Assembly (NCBI GenBank): GCA_018223085.1
Contig: JAAEZB010000029.1
Coordinates: 3,780-36,581 of the forward strand
Reading direction: 5' to 3'
DNA length: 32,802 nucleotides
Origin: Paracoccaceae bacterium
GTDB lineage: Bacteria; Pseudomonadota; Alphaproteobacteria; Rhodobacterales; Rhodobacteraceae
Shown here in pieces: positions 16,111 through 23,449 of this stretch. The notes under the pieces are model-generated. The model did not search any database. It worked only from the letters and a program-made list of their open reading frames with translations, and was not told where the DNA came from. Position numbers and translations under genes: made by a program. The stretch's first letter is position 1. Each line of letters opens with the position of its first letter.

Positions 16111-16460
16111 AAATCCCCCCAAACGCGCCCAAATCGCGCCCCATTCAGGAGGGATATTACCTTCATACCAAGTCGGACACGGGCATGAGAGAGACGCCCA
16201 ACATTGCCCGGCCGGGTTGAGACTGAAATCAAATATGATCCTTTGGAGGGACAACACCATGATCAAATTCATCAAAAACTTCCGCAAAGACGAAAACGGT
16301 GCCGTGACTGTTGACTGGGTCGTGCTGACCGCAGCTGTCGTCGGTCTCGCAGTGGCCGCTTACACCGCCATCGAGAAAAACACCAAAGATCTCGCGAATG
16401 CTGCTGCTTCGGAAATCTCCGGCCAGGACGACTTCTAAGTCTCAGCGTCTTGATAGGCGC
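16111..16460 (+). repeat. Direct repeat copy 1 (350 bp, pilin gene with leader and 3' flank)
   Basis: First copy of a 350-bp unit repeated at 16568-16917, an offset of 457 bp. By eye every base matches, including the 148-bp leader, the whole pilin gene and 22 bp after the stop codon. Identity in noncoding DNA points to a recent duplication or ongoing gene conversion. The bases immediately outside the unit differ on both sides. Confidence 0.93.
16259..16438 (+). CDS. flp: Flp family type IVb pilin, copy 1
   Basis: Major pilin subunit of the Tad pilus, 59 residues, made as a prepilin and cleaved by CpaA at the inner membrane. The short basic leader MIKFIKNFRKDENG ends at G14. The mature part starts AVTVDWVVLTAAVVGLAVAAYTAI, the hydrophobic polymerisation helix. 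The +5 residue is D19 followed by W20, rather than the Glu-Tyr of classical Flp pilins. ATG 16259 has GGAGG 9 nt upstream. An in-frame ATG at 16235 lacks a ribosome site. The gene is identical to the one at 16716, and a terminator follows it. Confidence 0.92.
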   Translation: MIKFIKNFRKDENGAVTVDWVVLTAAVVGLAVAAYTAIEKNTKDLANAAASEISGQDDF

Positions 16461-16468
16461 GTCTCGTT

Positions 16469-16507
16469 AGGGGCTGCACCATAGGGTGCGGCCCCTTTCG
16501 CTTTTTT
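16469..16507 (+). terminator. Terminator between pilin copies 1 and 2
   Basis: Arms AGGGGCTGCACC (16469-16480) and GGTGCGGCCCCT (16485-16496) pair over 12 bp with one G-T wobble and an ATAG loop, followed by TTCGCTTTTTT. It lies in the 107-bp spacer that separates the repeats and is not duplicated. It should end most transcripts after the first pilin gene. Confidence 0.85.
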
Positions 16508-16567
16508 GGCATTCCTGCCGAAAAATAGCAGTCCAGACTTCCTTGGAATCTCCTGCGAAAAGATCCG

Positions 16568-16917
16568 AAATCCCCCCAAACGCGCCCAAATCGCGCCCCA
16601 TTCAGGAGGGATATTACCTTCATACCAAGTCGGACACGGGCATGAGAGAGACGCCCAACATTGCCCGGCCGGGTTGAGACTGAAATCAAATATGATCCTT
16701 TGGAGGGACAACACCATGATCAAATTCATCAAAAACTTCCGCAAAGACGAAAACGGTGCCGTGACTGTTGACTGGGTCGTGCTGACCGCAGCTGTCGTCG
16801 GTCTCGCAGTGGCCGCTTACACCGCCATCGAGAAAAACACCAAAGATCTCGCGAATGCTGCTGCTTCGGAAATCTCCGGCCAGGACGACTTCTAAGTCTC
16901 AGCGTCTTGATAGGCGC
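16568..16917 (+). repeat. Direct repeat copy 2 (350 bp)
   Basis: Second copy of the unit at 16111-16460, without mismatches by eye. It lacks the AT-rich inverted-repeat region that precedes copy 1. It therefore has only the 148-bp leader plus the upstream spacer to drive its own pilin gene, unless transcription reads through the intervening terminator. Confidence 0.93.
16716..16895 (+). CDS. flp: Flp family type IVb pilin, copy 2
   Basis: Second gene for the same 59-residue prepilin, identical in DNA and protein to the gene at 16259. The processing site is again G14 before AVTVDW. The ribosome site GGAGG is preserved. It is followed by a different terminator from copy 1. A second identical gene adds dose rather than variety, unless the copies are expressed under different conditions through their different upstream DNA. 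Confidence 0.92.
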   Translation: MIKFIKNFRKDENGAVTVDWVVLTAAVVGLAVAAYTAIEKNTKDLANAAASEISGQDDF

Positions 16918-16923
16918 ATATAT

Positions 16924-16960
16924 AGGGCCGTGCCTCATTTGACGGCACGGCCCTTTGTTT
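16924..16960 (+). terminator. Terminator after pilin copy 2
   Basis: Perfect 11-bp stem AGGGCCGTGCC / GGCACGGCCCT (16924-16934 and 16944-16954) with a 9-base loop, followed by TTGTTT. Its sequence is unrelated to the terminator after copy 1. Confidence 0.82.
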
Positions 16961-17065
16961 GAGCCGAAAACATTCGGCCGACATTACGAGTTCTTAATAC
17001 ACGGTCGTCACATTCCGACAGCACGAAACGCCGTACGATCTGGGACGAGCAGAAGGGGAAATACC

Positions 17066-17242
17066 ATGAAACGGTTTATTGCGAAATTTCGCGGTAACGA
17101 GCGCGGAGCCGTCACGGTCGACTGGGTTGTGATCGTTGCAGGTGTTGTTTCCCTCGGCGTGGCCGTCATGACACTGATAGAAACCGAGGCGACAAGCCTC
17201 GCAACCTCGACTAGCGAGCAAATCGCCAAGGGGGCGGACTAA
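17066..17242 (+). CDS. Flp family pilin paralogue
   Basis: Third small pilin-like protein, 58 residues from ATG 17066 (AAGGGG upstream). It shares the leader pattern MKRFIAKFRGNERG and the processing site G14 before AVTVDWVVIVAGVVSLGVAVMTLI with the two identical pilins. It diverges in the C-terminal half (ETEATSLATSTSEQIAKGAD). It is an older paralogue, perhaps a minor subunit. A weak hairpin CAAAGC/GCTTTG at 17293-17309 follows in the 172-bp gap before cpaB. That gap also has overlapping GACC/GGTC inverted repeats at 17362-17381. Confidence 0.88.
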   Translation: MKRFIAKFRGNERGAVTVDWVVIVAGVVSLGVAVMTLIETEATSLATSTSEQIAKGAD

Positions 17243-17414
17243 GGTTGTCTAGGCCTGAGTTCTCTTTTTAAAACAAGCGAACAGCATTCCCTCAAAGCTT
17301 CCAGCTTTGTCCCCTATTTCGCCACATTCACGCACCAAACTCATCAATGACGCATGTATCCGACCTGGTCGTCGACCGGTCGTAAGGTGCATGTAAGACA
17401 TGAGAGGAAACGTC

Positions 17415-18281
17415 ATGCGAGTGATCTTTGCATTGGTTCTGTTGGTCGGCCTTGGCCTGGCTGGCTTTGCCGTTTACATGGCCCAAAATTATATCGAAGG
17501 GTATCAATCCGCTCTGGCCAAGGAAAAAGCCGCACGCAAACCAGAGATCAAAACGATCGATATCTTTGTTGTGTCCCGCACCATGGAATATGGTGAAGTA
17601 CTGACGCCGGAAGATGTCAAAAAGGTAAAATACCCAAAAGAATCTCTTCCCGAAGGTATTTTCACAGAAGCAACCACTCTCTTCCCGGAAAATGATGACC
17701 GCAAACGCATCATCTTGCGCAAGCTTGAGGCGATGGAGCCGCTGATGGCGGTCAAAGTGACCAAACCAGGCGAAGATGCTGGCCTCCAAACCCGCATTGA
17801 AAAGGGCATGCGCGCCTTCGCTATCAAGGTCGACGTAACCAGTGGTGTGGCTGGCTTCCTGCGCCCAGGCGACCGTGTAGACATTTATTGGACCGGCCGC
17901 GTCAAAGGCTCCGGAGATGAAGTCGGAAGCGACGACGTAACTAAGCTGATCCAAGCTAATATCAACCTAATCGCGATCGACCAGAGCGCCAACCAAGACC
18001 TTGAGGCTGGGCGCGTGGCACGTACTGTCACCGTCTCAGTCAAGCCACAACAGGTTGCCGCCCTTGCTCAGGCTCAATCGACCGGCAGCCTTTCTTTGGC
18101 CCTTGTCGGCGCTCAGGACGATACGATTGCCGAAGCTGTCGAAGTCGACCAACGCAGCCTTCTTGGCCTGGAAGCGAAAAAGGCAGAGGTTGCCGAGTTC
18201 TCCGAACCGAAACCTGAATGCACAATTCGCACACGGCGCGGCTCGGAAGTGGTTGAAATTCCAATCCCCTGCACAAACTAA
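17415..18281 (+). CDS. cpaB: Flp pilus assembly protein CpaB/RcpC
   Basis: Periplasmic subunit of the Tad secretion channel, anchored in the inner membrane, 288 residues. The start is placed at ATG 17415, with AGAGGA 6 nt upstream; an in-frame ATG at 17400 has no site. A single N-terminal helix (about 2-22, VIFALVLLVGLGLAGFAVYMA) precedes a SAF domain (about 48-115: IDIFVVSRTMEYGEVLTPEDVKKVKYP). The RcpC domain follows, with MRAFAIKVDVTSGVAGFLRPGDRVDIYWTG (about 130-160), the classic CpaB signature. A C-terminal pair of cysteines is present (PECTIRTRRG...PIPC). It partners with the CpaC secretin. A terminator-like hairpin follows it. Confidence 0.95.
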   Translation: MRVIFALVLLVGLGLAGFAVYMAQNYIEGYQSALAKEKAARKPEIKTIDIFVVSRTMEYGEVLTPEDVKKVKYPKESLPEGIFTEATTLFPENDDRKRIILRKLEAMEPLMAVKVTKPGEDAGLQTRIEKGMRAFAIKVDVTSGVAGFLRPGDRVDIYWTGRVKGSGDEVGSDDVTKLIQANINLIAIDQSANQDLEAGRVARTVTVSVKPQQVAALAQAQSTGSLSLALVGAQDDTIAEAVEVDQRSLLGLEAKKAEVAEFSEPKPECTIRTRRGSEVVEIPIPCTN

Positions 18282-18298
18282 TTAAATATCAACGACTT

Positions 18299-18331
18299 GG
18301 AGGACTTCGCATCACGCGAAGCCCTCCTTTT
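18299..18331 (+). terminator. Terminator-like hairpin between cpaB and cpaC
   Basis: Arms GGAGG-A-CTTCGC (18299-18310) and GCGAAG-C-CCTCC (18316-18327) pair over 11 bp with one A/C mismatch and loop ATCAC, then TTTTC. It lies 17 nt after the cpaB stop, within what is otherwise an unbroken assembly operon. About 140 bp of leader without a recognisable gene follow before cpaC, including TTGACA at 18336-18341 without a good -10 partner. Confidence 0.7.
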
Positions 18332-18473
18332 CACTTTGACATGTTACCCCCTACACACATTCGAAACAGCCAAGAAGTCATTGATTCTTGCAAAAAATCC
18401 GCAAATGACGCACATTACTCCAAAGAGTGGGCAACAGATCCACAACCGAGGCGTGATCAAGAAGGCAGGTCAC

Positions 18474-19844
18474 ATGACATATCGTAGATTTATTGGCGCC
18501 GCCCTTATTGGGCTGGCTGTCGCCGGGGTGCCGACGTTGACCCCAGTACCGGCTCAGGCCGAAGCATTACGTGTTGTGCGCAACGGGACAGAATCCGTCC
18601 TGAACGTTCCAATGAACCGGGCGGTTGTCGTCGAAAGCGATACAGCATTCGCAGAGCTCAGCATCGCCAATCCGGCGATTGCGGATATCTCGTCGCTTTC
18701 GGATCGCTCTATCTACGTTCTGGGCAAAGCGCCAGGCGCGACGACCCTGACCCTCCTTGATGCGTCCGGGCGGCTCATTACCAATGTCGAAGTGCGGGTC
18801 GCACCCGATATTTCCGAATTCAAAGAGCGACTACGCCAAATTCTCCCGGGCGAGAAAATAGAAGTCCGTACGGCCAATGATGGCATCGTCATTTCTGGCA
18901 CGGTCTCAAGCGCCCAACGCCTTCAACGTGCCCTTGATCTGGCTCAGCGCTACGCCCCTGAGCGTGTCACGAATCTCATGACCGTTGGCGGCGTCCAGCA
19001 AGTCATGCTCAAGGTCCGCTTTGCCGAAGTGCAGCGCTCGGTCTCCAAAGCTCTCGCAGCCCAATTTTCGTCTACGGGCGCGAGGGGGCTAACATCAACG
19101 TTGGGGGCAACTGCTTCAGGAACCGCCACGAGCAACATCAATTTCGGATTCGATATTGGATCGGTTGAGTTGAACCTGCTTCTCCAAGCGCTAGAAACTA
19201 AAGGGGTTGTTCGCTCCCTTGCAGAGCCGAACCTGATTGCCCTTTCGGGCCAAGAAGCCAAGTTTTTGGCCGGCGGCGAATACCCAATTCCCGTTAGTCA
19301 GGACGGTGGGACCGTCACGGTCGAGTTCAAACCTTTCGGTGTTGAGCTGAATTTCATTCCGCGTGTGGTTGATGGCGATCTCATCAATCTTGAGCTGCAG
19401 GCCGCTGTGTCGTCAATCGATTCAAGTAATGGCTATGATATTGGCGAAATCACCATTGATGCCTTCAAGCGCCGAGAAACTTCGACAACAGTTGAACTGC
19501 GTGACGGCGAAAGCTTTGCCGTCGCTGGCCTTTTGCAAGATGATTTTCAGGACAGTAATTCGCAAGTGCCTTGGCTTGGTGATATCCCGGTTCTGGGCGC
19601 CCTGTTTCGCAGTACAGATTACCAGCGCGCGCAATCGGAACTAGTTATTATCGTGACTGCCCATCTGGTTACGCCCACGCGCGGCGAAGCGCTGGCCCTA
19701 CCCACAGATCGGGTCAAACCACCGAGCGAAAAGGACCTGTTCCTGTTCGGCCGCGTAGCCAAAGAGAAAGCGCCCAAACGTGGGGCTGCTGGAGAAGTCG
19801 CCAAGCAAGACTTTTCCGGTTCCTATGGTTACGTGCTGGATTAA
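18474..19844 (+). CDS. cpaC: Tad pilus outer-membrane secretin CpaC/RcpA
   Basis: Forms the outer-membrane ring through which the Flp pilus leaves, 456 residues. ATG 18474 opens a signal peptide (RRFIGAALIGLAVAGVPTLTPVPAQA, cleavage near 29). The N-terminal pilus-secretin domain follows (about 30-110: LRVVRNGTESVLNVPMNRAVVVESD, then YVLGKAPGATTLTLLDA), and a BON-like segment (about 115-180). The secretin domain runs about 185-415, with QVMLKVRFAEVQRS, LAEPNLIALSGQEAKFLAGGEYPIPV and VPWLGDIPVLGALFRS, the type II/III secretion signature. In-frame codons upstream to 18297 cross the hairpin and are unlikely to be translated. It is followed after 11 bp by the OmpA lipoprotein. Confidence 0.95.
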   Translation: MTYRRFIGAALIGLAVAGVPTLTPVPAQAEALRVVRNGTESVLNVPMNRAVVVESDTAFAELSIANPAIADISSLSDRSIYVLGKAPGATTLTLLDASGRLITNVEVRVAPDISEFKERLRQILPGEKIEVRTANDGIVISGTVSSAQRLQRALDLAQRYAPERVTNLMTVGGVQQVMLKVRFAEVQRSVSKALAAQFSSTGARGLTSTLGATASGTATSNINFGFDIGSVELNLLLQALETKGVVRSLAEPNLIALSGQEAKFLAGGEYPIPVSQDGGTVTVEFKPFGVELNFIPRVVDGDLINLELQAAVSSIDSSNGYDIGEITIDAFKRRETSTTVELRDGESFAVAGLLQDDFQDSNSQVPWLGDIPVLGALFRSTDYQRAQSELVIIVTAHLVTPTRGEALALPTDRVKPPSEKDLFLFGRVAKEKAPKRGAAGEVAKQDFSGSYGYVLD

Positions 19845-19855
19845 GGGGAACCACA

Positions 19856-20491
19856 ATGAAACATTATCTCGCCCTTGTCCCTGTCGTTGCACTCGCGGCC
19901 TGTAGTTGGGAAAATTATCCAGAAGCCGGGCGGGACGTCGATCGCCACGGTAATTTCGGCTACGCAACAGCCAACAACACCGGCATTCAAAGCGGCGAGA
20001 TCAGTTATACACTCGATCTGGCGCGCCGGTTTGCCGATGAAGTAACGACCACAGTGAATTTCGCGTTCAACAGCGCCGAGCTTGACGGGGACGCGCGCGC
20101 AATCCTGCGTCAGCAGGCAGATTGGATTCGACAATTCCCCGAAGTGCGTTTCCGCGTCTTCGGGCATACCGATGCCGTCGGCTCCAAAGGATATAACTAT
20201 GCTCTGGGCAAGCGCCGGGCGCAGGCCATTGTTTCCCACCTTGCGAGTCTCGGCATCGGGCGTGATCGCCTTGAGGCCATGGTGTCTCGCGGAGAAACCC
20301 AACCGCTGATCGTGACCGAAGGCCGCGAGCGCCGCAACCGCCGCACGGTCACCGAAGTTTCAGGGTTCGTCGAGCGCCATCCCACTGTTATGGATGGGAA
20401 ATATGCCCAGATCGTTTATCGCGATTACGTCGCCAGCGCTCAGGCTGAAACCGTCTTGACCGGCACATCCGCTGAAGGCGGCGACGAGTAA
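19856..20491 (+). CDS. OmpA-family lipoprotein of the tad locus
   Basis: Predicted outer-membrane lipoprotein of 211 residues. MKHYLALVPVVALAAC is a lipoprotein signal with C16 lipidated. An OmpA/MotB peptidoglycan-binding domain spans about 65-175: VNFAFNSAELDGDARAILRQQADWIRQF, then FGHTDAVGSKGYNYALGKRRAQAIVSHL, and the RNRRTVTEV end. It sits between the secretin and cpaE, where many alphaproteobacterial loci carry CpaD. It may pin the secretin to the cell wall or stand in for CpaD or TadG functions. AAGGGG precedes ATG 19856. The OmpA fold is clear; the pilus role rests on position. Confidence 0.9.
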   Translation: MKHYLALVPVVALAACSWENYPEAGRDVDRHGNFGYATANNTGIQSGEISYTLDLARRFADEVTTTVNFAFNSAELDGDARAILRQQADWIRQFPEVRFRVFGHTDAVGSKGYNYALGKRRAQAIVSHLASLGIGRDRLEAMVSRGETQPLIVTEGRERRNRRTVTEVSGFVERHPTVMDGKYAQIVYRDYVASAQAETVLTGTSAEGGDE

Positions 20492-20715
20492 TCAATCCCG
20501 TCTCGGGTCTGTGATCGTCTCTTAATACCGCACAATTTCGGTATTTCGGCCCAAATGTTGCCAAAGTTCCAAGCGAAGTTGTCTCCAAAGGAGTAGTGCG
20601 TCCGGCTTGAGTCGGTCGTCAGTTCTGAGGATGGCGGTCTGATCCGGATGAGTGTGTGTCCAAGATCATACCGGCTCCCCAACTCGGAACTAAAAACAAA
20701 AGGACTTGAGGCGAC
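20492..20715 (+). other. 224-bp gap between OmpA lipoprotein gene and cpaE
   Basis: No gene is visible in this gap inside the pilus locus. A perfect 7-bp hairpin AATACCG / CGGTATT (20524-20530 and 20539-20545, loop CACAATTT) lies 33 nt after the OmpA stop and has no following T run. The rest shows no convincing promoter boxes. The gap is long for an operon in which other junctions are 5-31 bp, so a secondary promoter for cpaE onward is possible. Confidence 0.4.
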
Positions 20716-21960
20716 ATGACGAGTAGCGCGACGATACCATCCAATCCAAGCCCGATCCTGGCGTGCACAGTATGCCGGGACGTGCAGAATTTCGAACTTC
20801 TGATCGTAGACATGGAAGGAATTCTGGGCGAGCAATGGGGCGATCTCGGTTTTGACGACGCCTTGCAATTCCTTGCCCAGCCTGATGCGGAGACGCTCGA
20901 ATTCATTGCCATTGCGATTGACGACTACGACGAGGAAAATCTTGATCTCCTGCTCGAAATCATCAATGCCGCCAAGGCCCGCAACATTCATTCTATCCTG
21001 ATTGCCGAAGATGTGACGCCTGCCTCGCTTCACAAACTCCTGCGCAATGGGGCCGATGAATTCATCCCCTATCCGCTCCCGGAAGGCGAGTTGAAAGAAC
21101 TCGTCGCCAAAATGCGCAGCACCCCTGCACCAGAAGCCGTCACGGTGGCCCCTACGGTCGCGCTCCAAAACAGTGCCCAGTCTCGCGATGGGGTTCTTCT
21201 TGCAGTGCATGGCCTCTCTGGCGGCACCGGCGCAACCACGCTCGCCGTCAACCTTGCCTGGGAGCTTGCCAACAGCTCCAAGGATAATGCTCCGCGCGTC
21301 TGCCTTCTGGATTTTGATGTCCAATTCGGCTCTGTCTCGACTTACCTTGACCTGCCCCGCCGCGAGGCTGTGTTCGAGCTCATCACCGATACCGAAGGCA
21401 TGGACAGCGAAAGCTTTGGCCAGGCGCTTCAGGAATATGAAGGTAAGATGAGCGTTCTGACCGCTCCGCCCGATATTATTCCCCTCGATCTGCTTAGCTC
21501 CGAGGATATTGAGCGGATTCTCGAAACCGCGCGTCAGCATTACGACTATGTCATCGTTGATATGCCCAAGACCCTAGTCGTCTGGACCGAAGCCGTGCTC
21601 AGCGCCGCCCACGTCTACCTTGCTACGATGGAAATCGACATGCGTTCGGCCCAGAACGCCATGCGGATCAAGCGGGCTCTACAAGCCGAAGATCTGCCAT
21701 TTGAGAAACTCCGCTACGTACTTAATCGCGCGCCGAAATTCACCGATCTGACCGGCAAGAGCCGCGTCAAGCGTCTCGCTGACAGCCTGTCGATTTCGAT
21801 CGACGTGCTTCTGCCTGATGGCGGACGGCCGGTCATGAACGGATCGGACCATGGCCAGCCCCTCGGCCTGTCCGCGCCCAAGAATCCGCTGCGCAAGGAA
21901 ATTGCCAAGCTGGCCGAGAGCCTGCTCGATGTGGATCAGAGCGATCCGAAAGCTGCGTGA
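20716..21960 (+). CDS. cpaE: Pilus assembly protein CpaE/TadZ (MinD/ParA-like)
   Basis: Localisation ATPase-like protein of the Tad system, 414 residues, cytoplasmic. The N-terminal part (about 25-135) is an atypical receiver-like fold with SILIAEDVTPASLHKLLRNGADEFIPYPL. The C-terminal part (about 158-400) is a MinD/ParA-type domain. Its P-loop reads HGLSGGTGATTLAVNLAWELA (about 165-185), with neither of the two lysines of the KGGxGK deviant Walker A motif. The second motif LLDFDVQFGSVSTYLDL (about 197-213) and the YVIVDMPKTL strand are present. TadZ proteins commonly lack the P-loop lysine; loss of the first one too suggests weak or no ATP hydrolysis. It is followed after 14 bp by cpaF. Confidence 0.93.
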   Translation: MTSSATIPSNPSPILACTVCRDVQNFELLIVDMEGILGEQWGDLGFDDALQFLAQPDAETLEFIAIAIDDYDEENLDLLLEIINAAKARNIHSILIAEDVTPASLHKLLRNGADEFIPYPLPEGELKELVAKMRSTPAPEAVTVAPTVALQNSAQSRDGVLLAVHGLSGGTGATTLAVNLAWELANSSKDNAPRVCLLDFDVQFGSVSTYLDLPRREAVFELITDTEGMDSESFGQALQEYEGKMSVLTAPPDIIPLDLLSSEDIERILETARQHYDYVIVDMPKTLVVWTEAVLSAAHVYLATMEIDMRSAQNAMRIKRALQAEDLPFEKLRYVLNRAPKFTDLTGKSRVKRLADSLSISIDVLLPDGGRPVMNGSDHGQPLGLSAPKNPLRKEIAKLAESLLDVDQSDPKAA

Positions 21961-21974
21961 GGTAGAAAGCCAAA

Positions 21975-23444
21975 ATGTTTTCAAGATACAAAAAAGAGCC
22001 CGCCGCGCCAGCCAAGCCGGCAGCAGCACCCACCCCCAAACCGGTCTCCACCGCCGCCGCCGCAAGCAATCCCACGCCGACGGCACCGCAGCCAGAAGCT
22101 CCCAAGCCATCGATGCGCAAGCCCACACAAACTGCGTCTGCGCAATCTGCGCCGGCTGACAAGGAGCGCAAGCGCAAGGAACGCCTTGGTGAGATCAAGC
22201 TCGAACTACACCGTGAACTTCTTGATAACCTAAACCTCTCGGCTCTCGAGAGCGCCTCCGAACAGGATTTGCGTAACGAGATCGGGGCCATCGCCTCGGA
22301 AATTCTCCAGGAACGAGCTATCGTACTCAACCGCGAAGAGCGTGCGCTTATCAACCAGGAACTCTATGACGAAGTCACGGGTCTTGGCCCCCTCGAGCCA
22401 CTGCTCAAAGATGACACGATCAGCGATATTCTTATCAACGGTCCGCATCAGATATTTATCGAGCGCAGCGGTAAGCTTCAGGTCTCTGACACGACATTCA
22501 AAGATGAAAAGCACCTTCTTCGGATCATTGACAAGATTGTCTCCGCGGTAGGCCGTCGTGTCGATGAATCGAACCCCTATGTTGATGCGCGCCTCCAGGA
22601 TGGGTCGCGCTTCAACGCCATGGTGCCTCCCGTGGCAGTCGATGGGTCACTGGTTTCGATCCGGAAATTCAAAAAAGACAAGCTCGGCATCGACGACTTG
22701 GTTAATTTCGGGGCCTTCTCTGAGGAAATGGCCGCCTATCTTCAGGCCGCTGTGTCAACCCGCCTCAACGTGATCGTCTCGGGCGGGACGGGGTCCGGTA
22801 AGACAACGACGCTCAATGCGCTCTCATCCTTTATCGATAATTCCGAACGCATCCTCACCATTGAGGACACCGCAGAACTCCAGCTGCAACAGATTCACGT
22901 TGGCCGCATGGAAAGCCGCCCACCCAACGTTGAGGGTAAAGGCGAGGTATCCCCGCGTGATTGTCTCAAAAACGCACTTCGGATGCGCCCGGACCGGATC
23001 ATCGTCGGCGAGACGCGTGGCGAAGAAGTGATCGACATGCTTCAGGCCATGAATACCGGCCACGATGGCTCGATGACCACAATCCACGCTAATAACCCGC
23101 GCGACGGGATTGCACGTCTGGAAAACATGATCGCCATGGCCGGAATCGAAATGCCCATCAAAGCTGTGCGCTCTCAGATTTCCTCGGCCGTGAACCTCAT
23201 CGTGCAGGCCTCACGCCTGCAAGATGGCTCGCGTCGTATGACCTCAATTACCGAAATCACCGGCATGGAAGGCGACGTCATTTCCATGCAGGAAGTGTTT
23301 CGCTTCCAGCGCACCGGACTCGGTCCGGACAACAAAATCATCGGCCACTTTACGGCCACCGGCGTGCGTAGCCACTTCTCCGAGCGGTTCCGTCTCTGGG
23401 GCTACGACCTGCCGTCTTCCATCTATGAACCTACTGCGGGATAA
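21975..23444 (+). CDS. cpaF: Tad pilus assembly ATPase CpaF/TadA
   Basis: Hexameric secretion ATPase that drives Flp pilus extension (and probably retraction), 489 residues, cytoplasmic face of the inner membrane. The first 60 residues are an Ala/Pro-rich linker. The N-terminal domain (about 65-250) leads to Walker [10 protein letters not shown] (270-278, K276). An Asp box follows with [10 protein letters not shown] (about 295-304), Walker [12 protein letters not shown] (341-351) and a His box [18 protein letters not shown] (368-385). All catalytic motifs are intact. GAGG overlapping the cpaE stop acts as its ribosome site. tadB follows after 5 bp. Confidence 0.97.
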   Translation: MFSRYKKEPAAPAKPAAAPTPKPVSTAAAASNPTPTAPQPEAPKPSMRKPTQTASAQSAPADKERKRKERLGEIKLELHRELLDNLNLSALESASEQDLRNEIGAIASEILQERAIVLNREERALINQELYDEVTGLGPLEPLLKDDTISDILINGPHQIFIERSGKLQVSDTTFKDEKHLLRIIDKIVSAVGRRVDESNPYVDARLQDGSRFNAMVPPVAVDGSLVSIRKFKKDKLGIDDLVNFGAFSEEMAAYLQAAVSTRLNVIVSGGTGSGKTTTLNALSSFIDNSERILTIEDTAELQLQQIHVGRMESRPPNVEGKGEVSPRDCLKNALRMRPDRIIVGETRGEEVIDMLQAMNTGHDGSMTTIHANNPRDGIARLENMIAMAGIEMPIKAVRSQISSAVNLIVQASRLQDGSRRMTSITEITGMEGDVISMQEVFRFQRTGLGPDNKIIGHFTATGVRSHFSERFRLWGYDLPSSIYEPTAG

Positions 23445-23449
23445 TCATC

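Noticed and set aside
16185-16220. Eleven-residue upstream frame in the pilin leader (repeated at 16642)
   Set aside because: It is very short and has no ribosome site. Its presence in both copies is due to the duplication.
15966-16744. Antisense open frames opposite the pilin leaders that share N-termini at 16232 and 16689
   Set aside because: Their similarity is only a result of the DNA duplication. They have no ribosome sites or protein-like features and lie opposite the pilin leaders.
16081-17000. CtrA boxes (TTAA-N7-TTAA) controlling the pilin genes
   Set aside because: Only isolated TTAA half-sites were found; no pair with the right spacing.
18336-18341. TTGACA as a promoter for cpaC
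   Set aside because: The expected -10 region (about 18359-18364, ATTCGA) is a poor match. Kept only as a remark.
18297-18473. Extension of the secretin frame upstream to 18297
   Set aside because: It would be encoded by the terminator hairpin, and the true signal peptide starts at 18474.
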